Notes: generated by a model from the sequence alone, not told the origin. Positions 1 to 6,595 are shown, numbered from the stretch's first letter. The stretch: DNA of 6,979 nucleotides from Bacteroides sp. CAG:530 (GCA_000434735.1 FR881239.1:1-6979); one strand, 5' to 3'. Made by a program: numbers and translations.

Positions 1-1
1 T

Positions 2-385
2 GAAACACGTGGCGTTTTATTGCATGAACTTACTCATGCCTTTCAGCTTGAACCGCAGGGTATAGGGTCGTATGGTACAAACCGTGTGTTCTGGGCGTTC
101 ATTGAAGGCATGGCCGATGCGGTGCGTGTTGCCAACGGAGGTTTTAAAGAAGGCGATCGTCCGAAAGGCGGAAATTATATGGATGGGTATCGTACGGCAG
201 GATATTTCTTCGTATGGCTTCGCGATAATAAGGACCCGGAGTTTCTACGTAAGTTTAACCGCAGTACCCTTGAGGTTGTTCCTTGGTCGTTTAATAAAGC
301 GATAAAGCATATATTAGGCGAAAAATACGATATTGATGACCTGTGGCATGAGTATCAGGTAGCTGTAGGCAATATTCAGCAATGA
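2..385 (+). CDS. Basic secretory protein-type zinc metallopeptidase, C-terminal part (5' end outside window)
   Basis: The reading frame is already open at base 2 (E-T-R-G-V-L-L before the motif), so the gene begins upstream and only its last 127 codons are seen, ending in TGA. The visible part opens with HELTH (residues 8-12 of the fragment), an HExxH zinc motif in which the glutamate would be catalytic. It is followed by a WAFIEGMADAVR segment, the second conserved block of the plant/bacterial basic secretory protein family (PF04450); an acidic residue there may supply the third zinc ligand, which is inference. The remainder (GYRTAGYFFVWL, then an FNKAIKH/LWHEYQ helix) fits the end of that domain. 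Expected to be exported, although the signal peptide is out of view. Only 15 bp separate it from the GH92 gene, which implies one operon and a joint role in attacking mannosylated glycoproteins. Family call fairly firm; substrate unknown. Confidence 0.82.
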   Translation, partial: ETRGVLLHELTHAFQLEPQGIGSYGTNRVFWAFIEGMADAVRVANGGFKEGDRPKGGNYMDGYRTAGYFFVWLRDNKDPEFLRKFNRSTLEVVPWSFNKAIKHILGEKYDIDDLWHEYQVAVGNIQQ

Positions 386-400
386 TAATTCTATAACAGC

Positions 401-2734
401 ATGAAAATAAATAGTATTAAGATTGTTTTTGGGTTGATAGGATTGGCAAGTTGTTGCTTGCCAATCATGTCACAACCTAGTCGCCTTGTTGATTATGTTA
501 ATCCGTTTGTCGGTACTGACGGATATGGTAATGTATATCCCGGAGCTCAGATACCGTTTGGTGGCATTCAGATAAGTCCCGACACAGATGCGCATTTTTA
601 CGATGCGGCTTCGGGGTACAAGTATAATCATTCATCCATCCTCGGGTTTAGTCTTACGCATCTTAGCGGAACTGGTATTCCTGATTTAGGTGATTTTCTT
701 TTTGTTCCTGGGGTAGGTGATATGAAACTTGATCCGGGTACGCGTGAAAATCCTGATGCAGGGTATCGTTCGCGCTATGCTCACGATAAGGAATGGGCTT
801 CGCCAAATTATTATGCTGTTGATCTTCTTGATTATGGCGTGAAAGCGGAGATGACTTCAGGGGTGAGGAGTGGAATATTCCGCTTCACTTATCCTAAGTC
901 TGAGAAAGCATTTATCATGATTGATATGAACCATACGCTGTGGCACTCTTGCGAATGGGCTAACCTGCGTGTGTTGAACGACTCTACCATTGTAGGTTCA
1001 AAACTGGTAAAGGGATGGGGACCAGAACGTCATGTTTTCTTTGCAGCGGTTTTCTCGAATAAATTGTCGGGCTTTCGAATAATGCAAGATAAAAAACCGG
1101 TGATTTATAATACCTCTCGTTTCCGCAGTAGCAATGAGGCTTGGGGAAAGAATTTGATGGCTTATGTTTCGTTTGCTACAAATGATGGAGAGGCCGTGAC
1201 CGTAAGAGTCGCTGTTTCCGGAGTAAGTACTGATGGAGCGGTAGATAACCTTCGAGAATCGGAGAGCATATCGTTTGATGTTCTTAAGGCGAAGGGTGAA
1301 CAATTATGGGAGAAAGAGTTGTCGAAATACACTGTCAAGGGCGATGAAAAGACAAAACGTACTTTTTATACTTCTGCTTATCATGCGGCATTGCATCCAT
1401 TTGTCTTTCAAGATGCCGACGGACATTATCGTGGGCTTGATAAGAATATAGACAAAGCCGACGGATTCACTAATTATACAGTATTTTCATTATGGGATAC
1501 CTATCGTGCGTTGCATCCATTGTTTAATCTTGTGCATCAGGATTTGAATGTAGACATTGCTTACTCTATGCTAGCGCATTATGACAAAAGCGTTGAAAAA
1601 ATGCTTCCTATATGGTCGTTTTATGGAAATGAAACATGGTGTATGATAGGGTATCATGCGGTATCTGTATTAGCCGATATGATAGTGAAAGATGTAAAGG
1701 GTTTAGATTATGAACGTGCTTATGAGGCTATGAAAACTACGGCGATGAATCGACATTACGATTGTTTGCCAGAGTATCGTGCGTATGGGTATGTGCCATT
1801 CGATAAGGAGGCAGAGTCTGTATCGAAGACATTAGAGTATGCTTACGATGATTATTGTATAGCGCAAGCGGCAAGAAAATTGGGTAAGGATAAAGATTAT
1901 GATTATTTCTTGAATCGTGCTTTGTCATATCAAACATTGATAGATCCAGAGACTGGATATATGCGTGCTCGCGATAGTAAGGGTAATTGGCGCACTCCGT
2001 TTACTCCGATTGCATACGAAGGGCCAGGCTCGGTTAATGGATGGGGAGATATTACCGAAGGATTTACTGTGCAATACACGTGGTATGTGCCGCACGATGT
2101 TCAAGGTTACATGAATACTATAGGGAAAAAATTATTCAAGAAGCGTTTAGACGAGCTGTTTACTGTAGAGTTGCCAGAAAATATACCGGGAGCGCATGAT
2201 ATTCAAGGACGTATAGGTGCATATTGGCACGGCAACGAGCCTTGTCATCATGTGGCTTATCTTTATAACTATTTGGGCGAGCCTTGGAAATGTCAGAAGT
2301 GGGTGCGCGAAATAGTGTCGCGCTTTTATGGTGATACGCCCGATGCTTTAAGTGGCAATGACGATTGTGGTCAGATGTCGGCATGGTATATATTTAACTG
2401 CATGGGATTTTATCCGGTTGCTCCGTCAAGTAATGTCTATAACATAGGTTCGCCTTGTGTTGAGGCTCTCACAGTTCGATTGAGTAATGGACGCAAGATA
2501 GAAATGACTGCCGAGAATTGGTCGGAAAAGAACGTGTATGTGAAAGAACTATATGTAAATGGAGAGAAGTATAATAAATCATATCTTCAATATGATTCCA
2601 TTCGTGATGGAGTAAAACTGCATTTCGTTATGTCTGATGTGCCCAACTATAAACGTGCAACGGATACGGAATCTCTTCCGCCTTCTATTTCATCTGTCAA
2701 GAAGACTAAGAGGTATGTAAGACCAGCAAATTAG
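401..2734 (+). CDS. GH92 family alpha-mannosidase, exported
   Basis: A complete 777-residue glycoside hydrolase of family GH92, the Ca2+-dependent inverting exo-alpha-mannosidases. The N-terminal beta-sandwich starts with the family signature at about 31-63 (DYVNPFVGTDG, then PGAQIPFGG). The (alpha/alpha)6 catalytic domain carries WDTYRALHP (365-373), a TEG motif whose E553 is the likely general acid, HGNEPCHH (610-617) next to the sugar-binding sites, and GNDDCGQMSAW (652-662), whose aspartates are expected to activate water. Assigning E553 and the aspartates rests on family knowledge, not an alignment. The leader has a possible lipobox, L15-A-S-C18, but no acidic surface-export signal follows it, so cleavage by signal peptidase I is also possible. 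Linkage preference (alpha-1,2, -1,3 or others) cannot be read safely. Translation probably starts at this ATG, which lies 15 bp after the peptidase stop with only a weak Shine-Dalgarno, as is usual in Bacteroides. The last four codons and the stop form half of a terminator hairpin. Confidence 0.95.
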   Translation: MKINSIKIVFGLIGLASCCLPIMSQPSRLVDYVNPFVGTDGYGNVYPGAQIPFGGIQISPDTDAHFYDAASGYKYNHSSILGFSLTHLSGTGIPDLGDFLFVPGVGDMKLDPGTRENPDAGYRSRYAHDKEWASPNYYAVDLLDYGVKAEMTSGVRSGIFRFTYPKSEKAFIMIDMNHTLWHSCEWANLRVLNDSTIVGSKLVKGWGPERHVFFAAVFSNKLSGFRIMQDKKPVIYNTSRFRSSNEAWGKNLMAYVSFATNDGEAVTVRVAVSGVSTDGAVDNLRESESISFDVLKAKGEQLWEKELSKYTVKGDEKTKRTFYTSAYHAALHPFVFQDADGHYRGLDKNIDKADGFTNYTVFSLWDTYRALHPLFNLVHQDLNVDIAYSMLAHYDKSVEKMLPIWSFYGNETWCMIGYHAVSVLADMIVKDVKGLDYERAYEAMKTTAMNRHYDCLPEYRAYGYVPFDKEAESVSKTLEYAYDDYCIAQAARKLGKDKDYDYFLNRALSYQTLIDPETGYMRARDSKGNWRTPFTPIAYEGPGSVNGWGDITEGFTVQYTWYVPHDVQGYMNTIGKKLFKKRLDELFTVELPENIPGAHDIQGRIGAYWHGNEPCHHVAYLYNYLGEPWKCQKWVREIVSRFYGDTPDALSGNDDCGQMSAWYIFNCMGFYPVAPSSNVYNIGSPCVEALTVRLSNGRKIEMTAENWSEKNVYVKELYVNGEKYNKSYLQYDSIRDGVKLHFVMSDVPNYKRATDTESLPPSISSVKKTKRYVRPAN

Positions 2735-2747
2735 TTTGCTGGTCTTT
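2721..2747 (+). terminator. Intrinsic terminator overlapping the GH92 stop codon
   Basis: A perfect 10-bp inverted repeat: GACCAGCAAA (2721-2730) and TTTGCTGGTC (2735-2744), with the four-base loop TTAG that contains the TAG stop (2732-2734). Three Ts follow, so the U-tract is short, but the stem is strong and sits exactly at the end of the peptidase-GH92 unit. The left arm encodes the C-terminal residues R-P-A-N. Confidence 0.75.
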
Positions 2748-2780
2748 GCAAGAAGACTATTGTTTGCAAGAAGACTATTG
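2745..2780 (+). repeat. Perfect tandem duplication, 2 x 18 bp
   Basis: TTTGCAAGAAGACTATTG occurs at 2745-2762 and again, identical, at 2763-2780; the next bases (TTT) begin a third copy that stops. The core CAAGAAGACTA is also present at 2698-2708 inside the GH92 gene, just before the terminator. It probably arose by slippage or a short duplication. It separates the terminator from the promoter of the MutS-like gene. Confidence 0.9.
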
Positions 2781-2788
2781 TTTTGTCT

Positions 2789-2822
2789 TTTGGTCTATTG
2801 TATTCGATTTACATTATCTTTG
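2789..2822 (+). promoter_or_regulatory. Bacteroidales-type promoter for the MutS-like gene
   Basis: The -7 box TATCTTTG (2815-2822) matches the Bacteroides consensus TAnnTTTG exactly. A TTTG (2789-2792) lies 22 bp upstream as the -33 box, slightly wider than usual spacing. Transcription would start near 2830, leaving a leader of about 45 nt before the ATG at 2876. This argues against any start upstream of 2830 for the gene. Confidence 0.6.
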
Positions 2823-2875
2823 CCCCAATTAATGGAGTAAATTGTTTTATTAAAAGAGTATATTTCAATCAAGAT

Positions 2876-4684
2876 ATGAATCGAACTACGAATGCCGACT
2901 GGTATACTATGCGCCTGAAAGAGGCGGAGGCTGATTTAGGAAAAATCAAAACCCGCATCTTTCAGGTTAGCATGTTGCGCCTTGTTTTGTTTGTTGCCGG
3001 AGTGGTATCTGTTTTTTTGTTTTTCCGCTCGCCGGCTTGGGTGATAACTGTTGCTATGTGCGTTACCTTCTTGCCTTTCTTTGTTTTGGTGAAGTGGCAC
3101 AATCGTTTGTTCTTGGATAAGGAACTGACAGAAGCAAAAGCCGAAATCAACCGGAATGAACTGAAAGCTTTGCAGGGTGATATAAGCAGCTTCGACGGGG
3201 GCTATGAATATGTTGACCCGGAGCATGTGTATACATACGATATCGATGTGTTTGGAGAGCGTTCGGTATTTCAAATGCTGAATCGTACCTGCACTCATGT
3301 AGGGAAGTCTGTCTTGGCTACATGGCTTAAGCGACATCTGCTGCGTAAGGAGGCTATAGAGCTGCGACAAGAAACTGTGAAAGAAGTAAGCATGAAACCG
3401 GAGTTTCGTGAAGCGTTCCGTGTGGCCGGCATGGTGTATAGAGGAAAAGATACTGACGAGAGGGAGATTTCCGATTGGGTTAACAGCGCACCACTTTTCT
3501 TGGGTAAAGCTTGGGTCAAAGTGTTGCTGTGGGGAGTACCTGCGCTTAATGTTGTGCTACTTTTGGCGGGATTGCTTGACTTGATTGGCATGGGCTGGTT
3601 TGGTTTTGTATTCTTCTGTTTCATTATCCTTAGTTTCGGAATTCAGAAGCACGCCACTATGGTTCAGGATACTTTCGGCAAGAAATTGCGCACTCTGAAT
3701 AGCTATGCCAAGCTGATAGAATTTACTGAAAAAGAAGAATGGCAGTCGGCTGGTGTACGTCAGTTGATAGAGCGTTTGAACTCTGGTGGTAATTCACCGA
3801 TAAAAGTCTTGCGTCAGTTGTCGCGAGAGTTGGAACGTTTGGACTTACGCAATAACCAGTTGCTGTATTTATTATTAGAGGGAAGCGTCTTTTTCCAGAT
3901 GCGCCAGATAGTACGCATAGAAAAGTGGAAACAGAGATACGGCAAGCAGGTCATGGAGTGGCTCGAAGTTGTGGGCGAGCTTGATGCTTTATGCTCGTTG
4001 GGCACTTTCGGGTTTAATCATCCTGACTATGTTTATCCTACAATTTCGGATAAGCCTTTTATGTTTGAAGCCCGTGGCATGGGGCATCCGCTTATGGCAC
4101 AAGACAAGTGTGTAAAGAACGATGCGCATATTCCCGTACGTCCTTTCTTCTTGATAATAACCGGAGCTAATATGGCAGGCAAGAGTACTTATCTTCGTAC
4201 TATCGGGGTAAACTATCTGTTGGCATGCATAGGTTGCCCGGTATGCTGTGATTCGCTTGAACTTTATCCGTCTCAGTTGGTTACTAGTCTTCGCACTTCC
4301 GATTCGCTTGCCGGAAACGAATCGTATTTCTTTGCGGAGATGAAGCGTCTGAAACGTATCATCGACATGCTGAATGAGGGGAATGAACTCTTTATCATTC
4401 TTGACGAGATACTTAAAGGAACCAACTCAACCGACAAGCAGAAGGGTTCGCTCGATCTTATCAAACAGTTTATCCGTCTTAGTGCCAACGGAATCATTGC
4501 TACGCACGACCTTTTGTTGGGTACGTTGGTAGATCAATATCCTAAAGAGATACATAACTATTGTTTCGAAGCCGATATACATAATGACGAACTTACGTTC
4601 TCTTATAAGTTGCAAGAAGGAGTGGCTCAAAATATGAACGCATGTTTTATTATGCGTAAAATGGGAATTACGATAGATGATTAG
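2876..4684 (+). CDS. Membrane-anchored MutS-family ATPase
   Basis: A 602-residue protein with a MutS-type ATPase domain at its C-terminus: Walker A GANMAGKST (430-438, K436), the SLRTSDSLAGNESYFFAEM region (471-489) matching the MutS dimer-interface loop, Walker B LFIILDE (505-511, D510/E511) followed by KGTNSTD, and the switch histidine in ATHD (H544). Upstream of it is a helical region (about 270-375) like the MutS lever/clamp. Unlike true MutS there is no N-terminal mismatch-reading domain. Instead two hydrophobic hairpins, about 33-78 and 210-257, suggest four membrane segments with the ATPase in the cytoplasm. A role in mismatch repair is therefore doubtful; the actual function is unknown. 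The frame stays open upstream to a TTG at 2783, but that would precede the promoter and add a leader with no family resemblance, so the ATG at 2876 is chosen. Convergent with the next gene, 44 bp apart. Confidence 0.88.
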   Translation: MNRTTNADWYTMRLKEAEADLGKIKTRIFQVSMLRLVLFVAGVVSVFLFFRSPAWVITVAMCVTFLPFFVLVKWHNRLFLDKELTEAKAEINRNELKALQGDISSFDGGYEYVDPEHVYTYDIDVFGERSVFQMLNRTCTHVGKSVLATWLKRHLLRKEAIELRQETVKEVSMKPEFREAFRVAGMVYRGKDTDEREISDWVNSAPLFLGKAWVKVLLWGVPALNVVLLLAGLLDLIGMGWFGFVFFCFIILSFGIQKHATMVQDTFGKKLRTLNSYAKLIEFTEKEEWQSAGVRQLIERLNSGGNSPIKVLRQLSRELERLDLRNNQLLYLLLEGSVFFQMRQIVRIEKWKQRYGKQVMEWLEVVGELDALCSLGTFGFNHPDYVYPTISDKPFMFEARGMGHPLMAQDKCVKNDAHIPVRPFFLIITGANMAGKSTYLRTIGVNYLLACIGCPVCCDSLELYPSQLVTSLRTSDSLAGNESYFFAEMKRLKRIIDMLNEGNELFIILDEILKGTNSTDKQKGSLDLIKQFIRLSANGIIATHDLLLGTLVDQYPKEIHNYCFEADIHNDELTFSYKLQEGVAQNMNACFIMRKMGITIDD

Positions 4685-4728
4685 CGAGCTTCCCATCGGT
4701 CGACTTCCTATTCGCGTGGCCTCTTATT

Positions 4729-6147
4729 TTACTTCGATAATTTCAGCTTCACTTCTTTAACCGGGCGGAGGTAATACTTCCGGCTGTCACCAGCGTTCGA
4801 TACCATATTTGATGTCATGCTGAACGTAGACTTTCCATTATTGCATAGATAGCGGTCGGTGCCTTCGTATTTTATTAGACTGGGCACTTCTGCGTCGAGC
4901 AACAGTTTGTTAAGCGCCTCTGTCTTGGTAATGCCGAAGTAGCGGTCTCTGAATGCTTTGGCTTCTTCGGTTGAAAATATACGCCATCCGCTCATGCCGT
5001 TGTGCGAGAAATAAGAGAGTTGCTCTTCCGTATCGGAAGCATAGACATAGAATTGCTGCGGGGCAAGCAGCAACGCTGTGCTTTCGGTACCCGATGAAGG
5101 GGTGAGCGAGCATACCAAGCATTCTTTCCATAGTGTGCCTACTTCGGGCATTGCCGAAACCTTATATATCGGCATGTTGCTGTCATTATTGTCTTCTCCT
5201 TCGTTTCCGTCGCTTCCGCCACCTTCACCGCTACTACCGCTACCATTGTTTCCGCCGTTCCCTTCATTGTCGTCTTTCCCGTCTGGTTTTATTTGGTCGA
5301 AACCGAACTCCACATTGGTTACTTGGTGCCATCCCTCAGCTTGGAATGTACCGTCTAGTGCGATAGGTTGGCCGTATCTGCCTGTAAAGTGATAAGGATA
5401 TCCGGCTTTTAATGCCGCTTGATAAGTATATCCGTAGGCTTCGTTTCCTCCGGGGCGTTCTATATTGATAGATAAATGTGTGGTAGAACTTTCCGAGGGG
5501 ATTATGTATTGCTCTTTGCACGTCCATATATGTCCGTCCTTATGAAACGTGATGGCGGCTTCCTGTTTGTCGTTCCTTGGATTTCCGCTGAATGAGATGC
5601 CGGAACTTACCGGAGATAGTTTCATTTCCACCTTACTGGCATCCGATGGTATGCCCGACATGGTGAACCGTAGGGCAGACACTACATAAGAAAAGGTCAT
5701 GGTGGCGAATGTAGCCTGATTTAATCCGATTTGCAGTCGGCTTATTTGCAATGGAGAAGAACATACGTTGCCCGATAGACGGATGAAGCTTTCGGGGGTT
5801 GTTTGTAATGGTAAAGAAACTCCGTTGTTTTCCATTCCGGATATGCCTACTATGGTGTATTGTCCTTTCGGTAGTTCAGAAGTGAACAAGTCGTCGGTGG
5901 CGGTATGCGTGTGTTGCATAACGCATTCGTTCTCCGTGTTGAATGCAAATAATGACAGCGGAAAGTTGATTTTTGCATTATCTACGCTGTTAAAGTCGAG
6001 TTGCAGTCTGCTGTTCTTTTCTTCGGGCTGACTTTCATTGCCTTCGTCTACTTTGTATTCTCCGCAAGAGAATAGCCAGATGGCGTTATATAACAAAATC
6101 AGGAATAACCGGATTTGTGCAATTGGTAGAGTTTTTAGATAATTCAT
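4729..6147 (-). CDS. Surface lipoprotein, Mfa2/FimB-like N-terminal region, acidic linker, C-terminal domain of unknown function
   Basis: A 472-residue protein. The leader has positively charged and hydrophobic parts ending in the lipobox L25-F-S-C28; the acidic stretch after the cysteine (GEYKVDEGNE) resembles the signal that sends Bacteroidetes lipoproteins to the cell surface. Residues about 46-260 show the pattern of fimbrillin-anchor (Mfa2/FimB-like) beta-sandwiches: a LPKGQYTI strand, then SYVVSALRFTMSGIP, and a final LKAGYPYHFTGRY. A linker of Gly, Asn, Asp, Glu and Ser spans about 289-323. The C-terminal part (about 325-472) has GWRIFSTEEAKAFRDRYF and ends in YYLRPVKEVKL, reminiscent of DUF1566-like tails in Bacteroides surface proteins. 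The start was chosen because AAAGGAA (6159-6153) lies 5 bases before this ATG and the signal peptide begins here; an in-frame TTG at 6255 falls inside the repeat array and is not credible. No partner pilin gene is visible, so a fimbrial role is only a possibility. Confidence 0.72.
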   Translation of the reverse strand: MNYLKTLPIAQIRLFLILLYNAIWLFSCGEYKVDEGNESQPEEKNSRLQLDFNSVDNAKINFPLSLFAFNTENECVMQHTHTATDDLFTSELPKGQYTIVGISGMENNGVSLPLQTTPESFIRLSGNVCSSPLQISRLQIGLNQATFATMTFSYVVSALRFTMSGIPSDASKVEMKLSPVSSGISFSGNPRNDKQEAAITFHKDGHIWTCKEQYIIPSESSTTHLSINIERPGGNEAYGYTYQAALKAGYPYHFTGRYGQPIALDGTFQAEGWHQVTNVEFGFDQIKPDGKDDNEGNGGNNGSGSSGEGGGSDGNEGEDNNDSNMPIYKVSAMPEVGTLWKECLVCSLTPSSGTESTALLLAPQQFYVYASDTEEQLSYFSHNGMSGWRIFSTEEAKAFRDRYFGITKTEALNKLLLDAEVPSLIKYEGTDRYLCNNGKSTFSMTSNMVSNAGDSRKYYLRPVKEVKLKLSK

Positions 6148-6201
6148 AATGGTTCCTTTATATATAGGACGCATTTTTTGTAAAATATCCGGCTTAAAGC
6201 T

Positions 6202-6235
6202 GAAAAATATTTTTAGTGCATGGCTTTTCGTGAAA
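6202..6235 (-). promoter_or_regulatory. Possible degenerate promoter for the surface lipoprotein gene
   Basis: Read on the minus strand, TATTTTTC (6209-6202) is one base off TAnnTTTG, and TTTC (6235-6232) lies 22 bp upstream as a -33-like box. Both differ from consensus in the same way (C for the final G). The implied transcript leader is about 45 nt. The upstream box ends 5 bp from the 22-bp-phased array. Weak; no exact consensus promoter exists between the array and the gene. Confidence 0.28.
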
Positions 6236-6239
6236 AAAA

Positions 6240-6337
6240 CATCGCAATGATTCAATCAAAACATTGCGATGAGTTGATTGAAACAATGCGATGGTTCAAT
6301 TGAAGCATTGCGATGGTTAAAATCGTTCATAGCAATG
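6240..6337. repeat. Five-element array phased at exactly 22 bp, with mixed orientation
   Basis: A 10-bp element occurs at 6240, 6262, 6284, 6306 and 6328, each start exactly 22 bp after the last. In order: CATCGCAATG, CATTGCGATG, CAATGCGATG, CATTGCGATG, CATAGCAATG. The outer two are in one orientation and the inner three are its reverse complement (third and fifth copies each with one change). The 12-bp spacers are also related (ATTCAATCAAAA, AGTTGATTGAAA, GTTCAATTGAAG, GTTAAAATCGTT), the first two being near reverse complements of each other. The first two elements can form a perfect 10-bp hairpin; 6240-6259 can alternatively pair with 6274-6293 (18 of 20). The array begins 93 bp upstream of the lipoprotein start codon. 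Its job is unknown: operator array, structured leader and inert repeat are all open. Confidence 0.92.
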
Positions 6338-6473
6338 GATAACCGAATGTCTTGGTACGTAGTCCCAAAGTGGAATCAATTATGTTAGACAGAAGAGCAT
6401 CGAATTCTTCCATTACACAAAATATTCCACCAAAAGGAGTGATTTGTTCAGATTTTATTTGTACTTTTACCAT
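6327..6473 (-). pseudogene. IS1380-family transposase, N-terminal remnant
   Basis: On the minus strand an ATG at 6473 opens a 48-codon frame beginning MVKVQIKSEQITPFGGIF and continuing with MEEFDALLS and IIDSTLGLR. This is the characteristic N-terminus of the IS1380-family transposases common in Bacteroides, which run to roughly 430 residues. Here the resemblance stops after TFGY (codon at 6341-6339); three foreign codons and a TGA (6329-6327) follow, and those bases belong to the last element of the 22-bp array. The DDE catalytic domain is entirely missing, so it cannot transpose. Conservation of the protein reading over 45 codons without a frameshift suggests a fairly recent deletion. Recognition is by eye from family memory. 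Confidence 0.8.
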
Positions 6474-6595
6474 GCCTGATGAAGATTTGTTTGATTTTTA
6501 TTGCAACACTAAGTTAAGTGAATCTTCTGATATGGCAAAATACTGGGTAATATATTATTACTCAGTGTTTTAAATTTATTTCTGCGGAATTAAGG
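6338..6595 (-). mobile_element. Left-end fragment of an IS1380-family element (boundaries approximate)
   Basis: The transposase stub (6338-6473) plus its presumed upstream leader. The inner edge is taken where the protein resemblance stops next to the phased array. The outer edge is a guess: on the minus strand a sequence starting CCTTAATTCCGCAGAAAT (6595-6578) lies about 120 bp before the transposase ATG, a plausible distance for an IS terminus, but I cannot confirm it as the terminal inverted repeat and no opposite end remains in the window. Confidence 0.4.
6537..6571. terminator. Strong symmetric hairpin terminator inside the IS-derived leader
   Basis: Left arm AAAATACTGGGTAATA (6537-6552), loop TAT (6553-6555), right arm TATTACTCAGTGTTTT (6556-6571). 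All 16 positions pair, two of them as G-T wobbles. With an A-run on the left and a T-run on the right it could terminate in either direction. No intact gene on either strand ends here. It lies 64-98 bases upstream of the transposase start, where IS elements often carry a structure that blocks read-in transcription; that role is inference. Confidence 0.7.

Noticed and set aside
2936..3370. Minus-strand open frame of 144 codons inside the MutS-like gene
   Set aside because: It overlaps a gene with clear family motifs, lacks recognisable features, and is best explained as a shadow.
4661..4696. ATGGGAA / TTCCCAT inverted repeat at the end of the MutS-like gene as a terminator
   Set aside because: The stem is only 7 bp with a 22-base loop, and T-rich sequence follows only on the minus strand; too weak to call. 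No other terminator was seen in the 44-bp convergent gap.
5078..5392. A plus-strand open frame rich in Pro, Leu and Ser
   Set aside because: It is the reverse-strand reading of the Gly/Asn/Asp/Glu linker in the lipoprotein gene; its low complexity comes from that linker.
6148..6255. Extension of the lipoprotein to an upstream TTG at 6255 (36 more residues)
   Set aside because: The extension begins inside the repeat array, places the signal peptide internally, and ignores the well-placed AAAGGAA before the ATG at 6147.
6240..6337. CRISPR array
   Set aside because: The repeats are only 10 bp and of mixed orientation, the spacers are 12 bp and similar to one another, and no cas gene is near.
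6240..6337. Plasmid-type iterons marking a replication origin
   Set aside because: The 22-bp period is iteron-like, but orientation is mixed and there is no replication initiator gene in the window; the surroundings look chromosomal.
6352..6573. A plus-strand open frame of 73 codons (or 63 from the ATG at 6382)
   Set aside because: It is antisense to the IS1380-type transposase stub, has no convincing Shine-Dalgarno, and its end is the hairpin terminator; its residues resemble nothing I recognise.
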